Positions 17,185 through 25,903 of a DNA stretch of 64,000 bases are shown piece by piece. The notes below the pieces were generated by a model. It saw only the letters and a list, made by a program, of their open reading frames with translations, ran no database searches and was not told the DNA's origin. Each line of letters opens with the position of its first letter. Position 1 is the stretch's first letter. Source of the DNA: Flavobacterium akiainvivens (GTDB lineage Bacteria > Bacteroidota > Bacteroidia > Flavobacteriales > Flavobacteriaceae); contig NZ_LIYD01000005.1 of NCBI RefSeq assembly GCF_001278115.1, forward strand, positions 3,862,615 to 3,926,614, in the 5' to 3' direction. A program made the translations under genes and the position numbers.

Positions 17185-17207
17185 AAAAGCCCTAAGATAG
17201 GGCTTTT
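17185..17207 (-). terminator. Rho-independent terminator of gldJ (minus strand)
   Basis: A perfect 10-bp stem with a 3-base loop (17185-17194 / 17198-17207) is followed on the minus strand by a T-rich run. It lies between gldJ and murF. Confidence 0.8.
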
Positions 17208-17231
17208 ATAATATTATCGATACAAATTTTA

Positions 17232-18899
17232 TTAGTGTCTTGCTTTTTTCTTGCCACCTTTAGGGCCTACTTTAGACATTGCGCAACGGAAACCAATAAA
17301 GTCAGTTGCCATATCCTGAGGGTAGTACCTTCTTTGTGCAGGGTCAAGCCAGTAAGCACGGTCTCTCCAAGAGCCACCTTTGTAAACCCTTACGTTATCG
17401 TTGATTAGGGTAGTCCTTTTGTTAGAGTGGTCATATTCCCTTACCATTTCGCCAAGGCTGTCTTTGCTAACAAGGTGTTTAGGTGAGTCATACATCCTTT
17501 CAGCCTCGTTTTCTACTTCTTCTTCAGTACCACCAAAGTTGTAGTAACGTGTTGATTGCCTGTCACCATCTTTGTAGTTCCTGTTGTCAGCTTTAGTATA
17601 GTTTTGACGCAGGTAAGTATCTTCTTTAGTAATTTGCGTTTGGGCTATTGAGCCAGGAAGGTTCCTGTACTGTATGCGTCCGTTTGCAAGTGTATCATAC
17701 TCAATAGTGTTGGCATCTACAATTAGTGCGCGGCCATCTTCGCCTATCTGGTTTTTCATGTAAACGTTACCACGGTAGTAGTTAAAGTCGTTAGCTTCAT
17801 CGTCTACTATTGGGCGGTAAACGTCTGCAACCCATTCTGCTACGTTACCGGCCATGTCATAAAGGCCAAAGTCGTTAGCAGGGTATGATTTTGCAGGAGC
17901 AGTAATATCTGCGTTGTCATCGCTCCACTCGGCAATTCCGCCGTAGTCACCTTTATTTTGCTTAAAGTTAGCAAGTTGGTCACCTTTAGTCTGCCTTTTA
18001 CCGTTACGGGTGTACTGGCCTTTCCAAGGGTATTTTTTGTTTCCTTTATAAAGGTTGTATTCGCGGTTACCTACCATTGCAAGGGCAGCATATTCCCACT
18101 CAGCCTCGGTTGGAAGCCTGTATTCAGGAAGTATGATACCTGAAGTCCTTTGGGCATATACGTTTTTAGCATCTTCCTTATCGGCCATTTTGTTACGTGG
18201 GCCTTTAAGTACAATCTCTTCGTTTCCGCCATAAGACTTAGTAGGGCTTTCAAGGTAAGCCTCTGTGTCAAAGCTGTTTTCTGCGTTTACGTCAAGTATT
18301 TTTGCATCCCTTTTAAGATAGCCTTCCCTTTCAAGAACGGCTTCGTTAACACGGTTAGTCCTCCATTTGCTGAATTCTACAGCCTGGATCCAGTTAACAC
18401 CTACAACAGGGTATTCTGCATAAGCAGGGTGCCTCAGGTAGTTGTTGGTCATGGTTTCGTTGTAGCCAAGAGCCGCCCTCCACACAAGTGTATCGGGTAG
18501 TGCGCCAACATAAATATTTTTATAATTTTCTTCTGTTGGAGGGAAAACCTTCTTTAGCCAGTCAAGGTATTCCATGTACATTACATTGGTAACCTCTGTT
18601 TCATCCATATAGAAAGACTGAACGTGCTGCTGTGTTGGTGTGTTGTTCCAATCGTGCATAACATCGTCCTGAACCCTACCCATGGTAAATGTTCCTCCCT
18701 CTACAGGTACAAGTCCGGGTGCAGTTTCCTGCCCTTTGTACTTAGAGTTGTGCTGAAAACCACCTTTTTTGTCATTGATTTTCCATCCCGTAGCAGAAGA
18801 GGTATTGCCTCCGCCGCCCTTCTTGCTACAGCTGGTAAAACCTACCCCCACTGCCAGCGCAAGAACCATTTTTAAAGCCGTGATTTTGTTAACTTTCAT
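17232..18899 (-). CDS. gldJ: Gliding motility lipoprotein GldJ
   Basis: The 555-residue outer-membrane lipoprotein is needed for gliding and for stability of other Gld proteins of the T9SS motor. The lipoprotein signal peptide ends at Cys24 (GFTSC). The body is a formylglycine-generating-enzyme-like (SUMF1) domain: VEGGTFTMG, FYMDETEVTN, YPVVGVNWIQAVEFSKWR, RLPTEAEWEYAA, DMAGNVAEW and a C-terminal KGGSWRDRAYWL ... IGFRCAMS. The length and the inserts between these motifs are typical of GldJ and not of true sulfatase-activating enzymes. It is divergent from porU, as in other Flavobacteriaceae. Confidence 0.93.
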   Translation of the reverse strand: MKVNKITALKMVLALAVGVGFTSCSKKGGGGNTSSATGWKINDKKGGFQHNSKYKGQETAPGLVPVEGGTFTMGRVQDDVMHDWNNTPTQQHVQSFYMDETEVTNVMYMEYLDWLKKVFPPTEENYKNIYVGALPDTLVWRAALGYNETMTNNYLRHPAYAEYPVVGVNWIQAVEFSKWRTNRVNEAVLEREGYLKRDAKILDVNAENSFDTEAYLESPTKSYGGNEEIVLKGPRNKMADKEDAKNVYAQRTSGIILPEYRLPTEAEWEYAALAMVGNREYNLYKGNKKYPWKGQYTRNGKRQTKGDQLANFKQNKGDYGGIAEWSDDNADITAPAKSYPANDFGLYDMAGNVAEWVADVYRPIVDDEANDFNYYRGNVYMKNQIGEDGRALIVDANTIEYDTLANGRIQYRNLPGSIAQTQITKEDTYLRQNYTKADNRNYKDGDRQSTRYYNFGGTEEEVENEAERMYDSPKHLVSKDSLGEMVREYDHSNKRTTLINDNVRVYKGGSWRDRAYWLDPAQRRYYPQDMATDFIGFRCAMSKVGPKGGKKKARH

Positions 18900-19102
18900 C
18901 TTTCTACAGGTAAATAAAATTTGTGGCGCAATATATTAATTATCCGTTAAACAGCAACACGATTTGAGAATTTTTAATAAAATATCAAAATTATGTTAAA
19001 ACTGTCTGTATATAACGCCTGTTTTGAAGTAATATTGCAGTGTAAAATATTTATTTTTTTAGCGCAGGCAGTAATATACCCCAAATGTTTGCGTTTGTGA
19101 GT

Positions 19103-22100
19103 ATGATGAAACACAGGTTGCTCATTTTAGCCTTCTTATATAGTTTTATTGCCGCAGCGCAGCAAAACGGCCGTATTTCCCTTAACTGGCAGGATAATAC
19201 GCGACTGCCGTATGCAGAAAGTTCTATAACAATACCTTCATTTCAGGGCGAATATATGTCTTTTGAGCCTGTATTTGGTGTTTTGGATTTCGTGGCTACC
19301 CTGCCTGAAACCCAACGGCCTGATGAGGCATCGCTGGTTATTACAAACCCGGTTTATGAAACCGTAAGCCGTGAACAGCTGGGCCAGATTAACCTTTCTA
19401 AAATACCTGCATCGCAAAATGCCACGTTATCGGCATCGCATTCGCGCGATAAATGGTTTGCGGTTATAACCCTTTCGCCCATAATAAAAGAGGGCAGCGG
19501 CTTTAAACGATTAACTTCTTTTACGTATTCCTATAATTATAGTGTAAGTGCAAACCAGCGCACCTTAGATGTAAACAGTACGAATGAGGTGGTAAACTCT
19601 GTGCTGGCCAGCGGGCAATGGCACAGGTTTTATGTAGAAAAATCAGGGGTGTACCGCCTTAGTCGCAGTTTTTTGCAGTCTATAGGGGTAGATACTAATA
19701 CAGATCCGCGCAAAATAAAAATTTATGGCAACGGCGGGCGCATGGCTCCGCTAACTAACAGTACTGCCTATCCTTTAGACCCCGAAGAAAATGCCGTGCG
19801 TTTTGTGGGTGAAGATGATGGCAGTTTTGATTCTAACGACTACATATTGTTTTATGCTGAAGGTGTAGATAACTGGAATACTGAAAGCGAGACCAATAAC
19901 AACCTGTACAGTAACAGGGCTTATTATTATGTAACCAGTGTGGGGGCTAATAACGGCAAACGCATACAGCCCAACCTGCAGCCTGCCGGAGCAGCAACAC
20001 AGCAAACCGCCATTTTTGATGAATACCAGTTTCATGAGCGCGACCTGGTAAGTGTTGCCCGCCTGGGCCGCAAATGGCACGGTGAGGCTTTTAATATAGA
20101 AAATGAGCAGGAGTTTGATTTTACTATTCCTGATATAACTTCAGATCCTGTAAATGTTACTATAAGTGCTGCGGCATATAGCAATATAAATACCAGTATG
20201 GCAGTAACGGCAAACGGGGCATCTCTAACAAATTTAAATTTTGCTGCTGTAACCGATGCTTCCCATAACCTTGCTGCAAATGGGTCGGGTGGCACCGGGT
20301 CTTTTGTTGCGGCAGGTGGCGATATTACCATTAAAATGACCTACAATAACAGTGGTAACCCATCGGCTAACGCATGGCTTGATTATATTATTTTAAGGGC
20401 TAAACGCAACCTGCGTGGTAATGGCAGGCAGTTTAGGTTCAGGCTTAACAGTGCTGGTACCACCACAGGTATACTGCAGTATAACGTGTCTAATGCATCG
20501 TCTATAGCCGAAGTTTGGGATATAACCGATATTTATAATGCCACATCATTGCCTAATGACGGCAACCAGGCTTCGTTTTCATTTAAGGCAAACCTGGGCG
20601 AAGTGCGCCAGTATATAACGGTGGTGTCGGGAGATTACTACACACCGTTGCGCGATGGCAACAGCCGTGTGGCTAATGTTAACCTAAAGGGAACTATATT
20701 AAAAAACAGCCAGGGGCAGTTTCAGGATGTAGACTATATTATTGTAACACCGGCTTTTTTGAGTTCGGCAGCAGAAAACCTGGCTAACATTCACCGTAAT
20801 GTAGAGGGTATGAGTGTAAAGGTGGTAACCCTTGAAGATATTTATGCCGAGTTTTCTACCGGCCAGCAGGATATAGCGGCCATTCGCAACTTTATAAAGT
20901 ATGTGTATAACAATGCCTCGTCTGACGAAGGCCGCCTGAAGTATGTATGTATGTTTGGCGATGCATCGTTTGACTATAAAAACAGGATTCCTGGTAATAC
21001 TAACATTGTGCCGTCGTTTCATGCCTACGGTGGCGGTACTCCTGATTATAGTGAAGTTTCTACGTTTGTGTCTGATGACTTTTTTGGTATGATGGATGCA
21101 AATGAAGGGCTTATGAGGCAAAGCGCCGAAAAGGCTGATGTAGCTATGGGGCGTATGCTGGTTACTGATATGGCCCAGGCCAATGATATGGTAAACAAGG
21201 TGTCAGAATACCTTAGCGAAGATGCGTATGGCAAATGGCGCAATGAATATATTGCCATGGTAGACGACCTTGATGGCGATGGTTCTACCGGGTTTGTAGG
21301 GTTTATGGAGTCGATGATTACAACGGCAAATGTGCAAAGGCCGGCTATTAACTTTAAAAAAGTGTATATAGATGCCTGGGTGCAGGAAGCGTCATCTGGC
21401 GGGCAGCGTTACCCGGAGGCTAAAGAAGAGTTTTTAAGGGCTATAAATTATGGCGCACTTGTGGTAAATTATCTCGGCCACGGCAATATAAGGGCTATGG
21501 CCAGTGAGCGTATGTTTGAGGCTGCAGATGCCCAAAACCTTACCAACCGCTACCGCTATCCGCTGTTTATTACTGCTACGTGCGAGCTTACTAAGTTTGA
21601 TAATCCTTATGAAGATACTACCGGTGAAGAAATTTACTGGAACCCGCGCGGTGGCGCCATAGCTATGGTTACTACCACCCGTGCGCTTTATATTACAGAT
21701 GCTAACAGGTTTAACTCTGTTTTTTCAAAGTATTTATATGCTTATGGGCAATCGGCATCGCAATACCCTACAATGGCCGAGGCATTGCGTTTATCAAGGG
21801 CAGAGGCCAGTGCTTACAGCTACAGGCCTATTTCGTTTGTTGGAGACCCGGCCCTCAAGCTTGCCATACCAAAGCCTAATATTGTACTTACCGAAATTAA
21901 TGATGTGCCTTTGGCAGAATCTACAGAGGTGCTTGAGGCGTTGTCTTTTGTGAGGCTGGGCGGGCGCGTAACAGATGAAAATAACATTGTGTTGGCTAAC
22001 TATAACGGCGAGCTTGAAGTTACGGTGTATGATAAGCCCATAAACAGGACTACACTTAATAATGATAATATTCCGGCGTCTGAGGGGCAGGTTATATGGC

Positions 22101-22972
22101 CGTTTACTACATTGGGCGAAGCCATCTTCCGTGGAAACGCTACTGTAACAAACGGGCAGTTTGAGTTTGGCTTTATTGTGCCGCGCGATATACGTATACC
22201 GGTAGGTGAAGGGCGTGTAAGCTTTTATGCCAAGAAAAATAACACACTTGAAGACCAAACCGGCTATAATAGCGTAATTAAGATAGGGGGTATTAATACT
22301 AACGCCCCGCAGGACAATACACCGCCTACCGTAAGGCTGTATATGAATGATGAGTCTTTTGTGTCGGGTGGTATTACAAATTCATCGCCCATACTGCTTG
22401 CCTTTTTGTTTGATGAACATGGTATTAACACTGCAAGCGGCATAGGCCACGATATTGTTGGGATACTGGATGGCGACGAAAATAACCCGTACATAATGAA
22501 CGATTATTATGAAACGGCGCAGAATGATTATACCCACGGTACGGTGCGTTTTCCGTTTGTAAACCTTGAAAAAGGCCTGCATACGCTACAATTTAAGGCG
22601 TGGGATGTGTATAACAACCTCGTTACGGCAGAAATTCAGTTTGTGGTGGCCGGAGATGAGGGCGTAACGCTGGAAAGGGTGCTTAATTACCCTAACCCGT
22701 TTGTAAGTTATACTGAGTTTTGGTTTAGCCATAACAGGCCGTTTGAGCCGCTTGATGTTCAGGTGCAGGTGTTTACCGTAACGGGTAAGATTGTAAAAAC
22801 CATAAACCAGCAAATAACCACCGATGGGTTTTTGAGCCGCGACCTTAAGTGGGACGGCCGCGATGATTTTGGCGACAGGATAGGTAAGGGGGTTTATGTT
22901 TATAAGCTCACCGTGCGCAGTACCATAACCGGCAAAACAGCCGAAAAGTATGAAAAGCTTGTATTGCTTTAA
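19103..22972 (+). CDS. porU: Type IX secretion system sortase PorU
   Basis: The product has about 1289 residues. PorU is the surface cysteine endopeptidase that removes the C-terminal sorting domain of T9SS cargo and helps attach it to the cell surface. A signal peptide (KHRLLILAFLYSFIAAA) is followed by a beta-rich propeptide-like region. A gingipain-type peptidase C25 domain comes next (about residues 530-910), with His in NYLGHGNIRA near 792 and Cys in TATCELTKF near 826. Ig-like domains follow, and the end (RVLNYPNPF ... KGVYVYKLTV) resembles the T9SS sorting domain, which PorU retains. The ATG at 19103 follows a weak -7 box; 19106 and 19085 are alternatives. It is followed closely by porV. 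Confidence 0.92.
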   Translation: MMKHRLLILAFLYSFIAAAQQNGRISLNWQDNTRLPYAESSITIPSFQGEYMSFEPVFGVLDFVATLPETQRPDEASLVITNPVYETVSREQLGQINLSKIPASQNATLSASHSRDKWFAVITLSPIIKEGSGFKRLTSFTYSYNYSVSANQRTLDVNSTNEVVNSVLASGQWHRFYVEKSGVYRLSRSFLQSIGVDTNTDPRKIKIYGNGGRMAPLTNSTAYPLDPEENAVRFVGEDDGSFDSNDYILFYAEGVDNWNTESETNNNLYSNRAYYYVTSVGANNGKRIQPNLQPAGAATQQTAIFDEYQFHERDLVSVARLGRKWHGEAFNIENEQEFDFTIPDITSDPVNVTISAAAYSNINTSMAVTANGASLTNLNFAAVTDASHNLAANGSGGTGSFVAAGGDITIKMTYNNSGNPSANAWLDYIILRAKRNLRGNGRQFRFRLNSAGTTTGILQYNVSNASSIAEVWDITDIYNATSLPNDGNQASFSFKANLGEVRQYITVVSGDYYTPLRDGNSRVANVNLKGTILKNSQGQFQDVDYIIVTPAFLSSAAENLANIHRNVEGMSVKVVTLEDIYAEFSTGQQDIAAIRNFIKYVYNNASSDEGRLKYVCMFGDASFDYKNRIPGNTNIVPSFHAYGGGTPDYSEVSTFVSDDFFGMMDANEGLMRQSAEKADVAMGRMLVTDMAQANDMVNKVSEYLSEDAYGKWRNEYIAMVDDLDGDGSTGFVGFMESMITTANVQRPAINFKKVYIDAWVQEASSGGQRYPEAKEEFLRAINYGALVVNYLGHGNIRAMASERMFEAADAQNLTNRYRYPLFITATCELTKFDNPYEDTTGEEIYWNPRGGAIAMVTTTRALYITDANRFNSVFSKYLYAYGQSASQYPTMAEALRLSRAEASAYSYRPISFVGDPALKLAIPKPNIVLTEINDVPLAESTEVLEALSFVRLGGRVTDENNIVLANYNGELEVTVYDKPINRTTLNNDNIPASEGQVIWPFTTLGEAIFRGNATVTNGQFEFGFIVPRDIRIPVGEGRVSFYAKKNNTLEDQTGYNSVIKIGGINTNAPQDNTPPTVRLYMNDESFVSGGITNSSPILLAFLFDEHGINTASGIGHDIVGILDGDENNPYIMNDYYETAQNDYTHGTVRFPFVNLEKGLHTLQFKAWDVYNNLVTAEIQFVVAGDEGVTLERVLNYPNPFVSYTEFWFSHNRPFEPLDVQVQVFTVTGKIVKTINQQITTDGFLSRDLKWDGRDDFGDRIGKGVYVYKLTVRSTITGKTAEKYEKLVLL

Positions 22973-22987
22973 AAAATAGTATATTTG
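22958..22987 (+). promoter_or_regulatory. Promoter of porV
   Basis: A perfect -7 box TATATTTG (22980-22987) lies 22 bases before the porV ATG, with a CTTG (22958-22961) 18 bases upstream as a possible -33 element inside the end of porU. porV can therefore be expressed independently of porU. Confidence 0.55.
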
Positions 22988-23009
22988 TGACCCTTAAAAT
23001 AAAATTTTA

Positions 23010-24206
23010 ATGAAAAAAATAGTTTTGCTTGCCCTGGGCCTTTTATCGCTGCACACGGCAACCGCACAGGAAGATAACCGTGTAATAACCACCGGGGTAC
23101 CCTTCCTGCTGATTGCTGCCGATGCCCGCGCTGCCGGTATGGCAGACCAGGGTGTGGCCACCTCCTCAGACGTGTTTTCAATGCAATGGAACCCTGCTAA
23201 ATATTCTTTTGCCCTGCAGGAATATGGTTTAGCAGCAAGCTATACGCCATATCTTACTTCTATTACTAATGATATATCGCTTAGCCAGATTAACTTTTAC
23301 AATAAGTTTGACGACAGGATGGCTTTTGCGGCCAGTCTTCGTTACTTTGGGCTTGGTGAGATAGAATTGAGGCAAACGCCGGACCCAAATGAGGTTACCA
23401 CCAGGCGTTCGCCAAATGAGCTTGCGGTAGACCTTGCTTATTCACTAAAGCTTAGCGAGCGTTTCTCAATGTCGGTTGCGGGCCGTTTTATAAGCTCTAA
23501 CCTAAGGATACCTGAAGCTACAGGCGGTAGCAGCGATGCAAGTGCCGCTACGTCTTTTGCTTTTGACGTGGCCGGTTATTACCAAAGCGAAGAAGAAGCC
23601 TATACTGATTTTGACGGCCGCTGGAGGGCGGGTTTCAACTTCCAGAACCTGGGCCCGAAAATAAGTTATGATGCAGATGACCTTAATACAAACTTCCTGC
23701 CGTCTAACCTAAGGCTTGGTGGTGGTTTCGACTTTATTTTTGATGAGTACAACACCATTGGTGTTAACGTTGAGCTAAGCAAGCTGCTTGTGCCTACCCC
23801 ACCATCCTGGGACCTTAACGGCGACGGCAACTATGATAACGATACCGAAAGGGAACCGTATGAGCAGGCCCTTCGCGATTATAACAACACCAACTGGGTG
23901 TCGGGTATTTTTAAGTCGTTTGGCGATGCCCCGGGTGGCTTTAGCGAAGAGCTTAAGGAAATTACCTACTCGGTGGGTGCTGAATATACCTACAACCAGG
24001 CTTTCATGATGCGCCTTGGTTACTTTAACGAAAGCGAAATGAAGGGTGCACGTAAGTTTTTCTCTTTGGGTGCAGGCTTTAAATACAGCACTATTAAGGT
24101 AGATGTTTCTTACCTGTTCTCTGCTTCTCAGGTGCGCAACCCGCTTGAAAACACACTGCGTTTTTCGCTTACCTTTAACTTTGGAGACGAGCTTGACGAG
24201 TATTAG
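23010..24206 (+). CDS. porV: Type IX secretion outer-membrane protein PorV (LptO)
   Basis: The 398-residue beta-barrel of the FadL-like PorV family binds cargo sorting domains at the translocon and carries them to PorU. A signal peptide (ending TATAQ) is followed by the family opening RVITTGVPFLLIAADARAAGMADQGVAT and SDVFSMQWNPAKY. The remainder is a series of amphipathic strands ending TLRFSLTFNFGDELDEY. It is 37 bases downstream of porU and 3 bases upstream of cdd. PorV deserves its own promoter because it is needed in many copies relative to PorU (inference). Confidence 0.93.
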   Translation: MKKIVLLALGLLSLHTATAQEDNRVITTGVPFLLIAADARAAGMADQGVATSSDVFSMQWNPAKYSFALQEYGLAASYTPYLTSITNDISLSQINFYNKFDDRMAFAASLRYFGLGEIELRQTPDPNEVTTRRSPNELAVDLAYSLKLSERFSMSVAGRFISSNLRIPEATGGSSDASAATSFAFDVAGYYQSEEEAYTDFDGRWRAGFNFQNLGPKISYDADDLNTNFLPSNLRLGGGFDFIFDEYNTIGVNVELSKLLVPTPPSWDLNGDGNYDNDTEREPYEQALRDYNNTNWVSGIFKSFGDAPGGFSEELKEITYSVGAEYTYNQAFMMRLGYFNESEMKGARKFFSLGAGFKYSTIKVDVSYLFSASQVRNPLENTLRFSLTFNFGDELDEY

Positions 24207-24209
24207 TAT

Positions 24210-24692
24210 ATGGAGCGCCTAAACGTAACAACTTCTTTTGATGTATATGCATCGGTTAACGATTTGCCGGCGGATGTACAGCAGTTAATGGATGAAGCTG
24301 TTAAGGTGCGCAACACATCTTATGCGCCTTACTCAAGGTTTCATGTGGGGGCTGCACTTGTTTTAGATAACGGTAAAACCGTGCTTGGGTCTAACCAGGA
24401 AAATGCGGCATACCCATCCGGCCTTTGTGCCGAAAGGGTTGCAATATTTTCTGCCGGGGCTAATTATCCGGGGGCTAAAATTGTGCAGATGGCCATATCG
24501 GCGGCTTCAGAAGAAAAAGAAGTGGCCGAACCCATACCACCCTGTGGCGCCTGCCGCCAGAGCATGGCAGAGTATGAGCTGAAACAGGATGAGCCTATAG
24601 CAATATGGTTTATGGGCGAAACCGGAAAGGTGTATAAGTCAGATTCTGTAAAAAACCTGCTGCCTTTTATGTTTGGCAGCGAATATTTATAA
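24210..24692 (+). CDS. cdd: Cytidine deaminase
   Basis: The 160-residue zinc enzyme deaminates cytidine and deoxycytidine to uridine forms for pyrimidine salvage. The substrate and zinc motifs are intact: PYSRFHVGAAL, then CAER with zinc ligand Cys73 and catalytic Glu75, and PCGAC with Cys112 and Cys115. It starts 3 bases after the porV stop, so it is cotranscribed with porV, and it ends before a strong terminator. The link to porV is a conserved gene order in flavobacteria and does not imply a shared function. Confidence 0.93.
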   Translation: MERLNVTTSFDVYASVNDLPADVQQLMDEAVKVRNTSYAPYSRFHVGAALVLDNGKTVLGSNQENAAYPSGLCAERVAIFSAGANYPGAKIVQMAISAASEEKEVAEPIPPCGACRQSMAEYELKQDEPIAIWFMGETGKVYKSDSVKNLLPFMFGSEYL

Positions 24693-24698
24693 AAATAC

Positions 24699-24730
24699 AA
24701 AAGGGATTCCTAAACCGGGAATCCCTTTTT
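24699..24730 (+). terminator. Rho-independent terminator of porV-cdd
   Basis: A perfect 12-bp stem (24699-24710 / 24718-24729) with a T-run lies 7 bases after the cdd stop. Confidence 0.88.
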
Positions 24731-24789
24731 GTTTGCATAACATTTAAGCCGCATTGGTATTTAAAAAATAACAAAATACTTTCCTTAAA

Positions 24790-24822
24790 TTTGTTAGTTA
24801 TTAGCGGGAAGTCTTATTTTTG
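24790..24822 (+). promoter_or_regulatory. Promoter of pdhA-pdhC
   Basis: Both flavobacterial elements are perfect: -33 TTTG (24790-24793) and -7 TATTTTTG (24815-24822), with 21 bases between them. The predicted leader is about 70 bases and can form hairpins: GGGGAG (24840-24845) can pair with CTTCCC (24857-24862). Confidence 0.65.
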
Positions 24823-24898
24823 CAATTCGCAAATTTGCGGGGAGTCCCGTTTAAGGCTTCCCATGTACAATAATCACGTGAGCAACAACAATTAAACA

Positions 24899-25897
24899 AT
24901 GAAAGAAATTACAAAAGAGGTTTACCTGAAGTGGTATGAAGAGATGCAGTTCTGGAGGAAGTTTGAAGACAAGCTTGCTGCTTTATACATTCAGCAAAAA
25001 GTGAGGGGCTTCCTTCACTTATACAACGGCCAGGAGGCTGTGCTTGCCGGAGCGCTGCATGCCATGGACCTTTCTAAAGATAAAATGATAACTGCTTACC
25101 GTAACCACGTGCAGCCTATAGGTATGGGTGTAGACCCGCGCCGTGTTATGGCAGAGCTTCTTGGTAAGGCAACAGGTACTTCAATGGGCCTTGGCGGCTC
25201 TATGCACATCTTCTCTAAAGAGAAGGGCTTTTATGGTGGCCACGGTATTGTGGGCGGCCAGATTCCGCTTGGTGCAGGTCTTGCCTTTGCCGATAAATAT
25301 TTTGAAACCGGTGGTGTAACCATGACTTATTTTGGTGATGGTGCTGCCCGCCAGGGTTCGCTTCACGAGGCGTTTAACATGGCCATGCTGTGGAAACTGC
25401 CTGTAGTGTTTATTGTAGAAAACAACGGTTATGCCATGGGTACTTCTGTAGAGCGCACGGCTAACCATACTGATATCTGGAAACTGGGCCTTGGTTATGA
25501 AATGCCGTGTGGCCCTGTAGACGGCATGAACCCTGTAAAAGTGGCTGAGGCCATGCACGAGGCTATTGAGCGCGCACGCAGGGGAGACGGCCCTACATTC
25601 CTTGAAATGAAAACATACCGCTACCGTGGCCACTCTATGAGCGACGCGCAGCACTACCGCACTAAAGAAGAGGTTGAGGAGTACAAAAAAATTGACCCTA
25701 TTACACAAGTGCTTGATATTATTAAAGAGAATAAATACGCATCTGACGAAGAAATCGAAGCTATTGACCAAAGGGTTAAAGACCTGGTTGAAGAGTGCGA
25801 GAAATTTGCTGAAGAGTCTCCTTACCCGGATCTTAACGTTATGTATGACGTTGTTTATGCTCAGGAAAATTATCCGTTTTTACCACACAAACTATAA
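24899..25897 (+). CDS. pdhA: Pyruvate dehydrogenase E1 component, alpha subunit
   Basis: The 332-residue thiamine-diphosphate subunit decarboxylates pyruvate in the pyruvate dehydrogenase complex. The TPP motif begins at about residue 145 (GDGAARQGSLHEAFN) and ends with the ENN of FIVENNGYAMGT. The phosphorylation-loop region YRYRGHSMSDAQHYR is also present. It is 6 bases upstream of the E2 gene and cotranscribed with it. The beta subunit gene is not in this window and must lie elsewhere, as is usual in Flavobacterium. Confidence 0.93.
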   Translation: MKEITKEVYLKWYEEMQFWRKFEDKLAALYIQQKVRGFLHLYNGQEAVLAGALHAMDLSKDKMITAYRNHVQPIGMGVDPRRVMAELLGKATGTSMGLGGSMHIFSKEKGFYGGHGIVGGQIPLGAGLAFADKYFETGGVTMTYFGDGAARQGSLHEAFNMAMLWKLPVVFIVENNGYAMGTSVERTANHTDIWKLGLGYEMPCGPVDGMNPVKVAEAMHEAIERARRGDGPTFLEMKTYRYRGHSMSDAQHYRTKEEVEEYKKIDPITQVLDIIKENKYASDEEIEAIDQRVKDLVEECEKFAEESPYPDLNVMYDVVYAQENYPFLPHKL

Positions 25898-25903
25898 AAC
25901 AAC

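Noticed and set aside
17232..18899. Formylglycine-generating (sulfatase-modifying) enzyme
   Set aside because: The domain is of that fold, but the lipoprotein signal, length, inserts and the porU-murF neighbourhood identify GldJ.
25181..25771. Long antisense frame (196 codons) inside pdhA
   Set aside because: It is fully inside a certain gene on the other strand, and its composition (Val/His/Phe/Arg-rich) is typical of a shadow frame.
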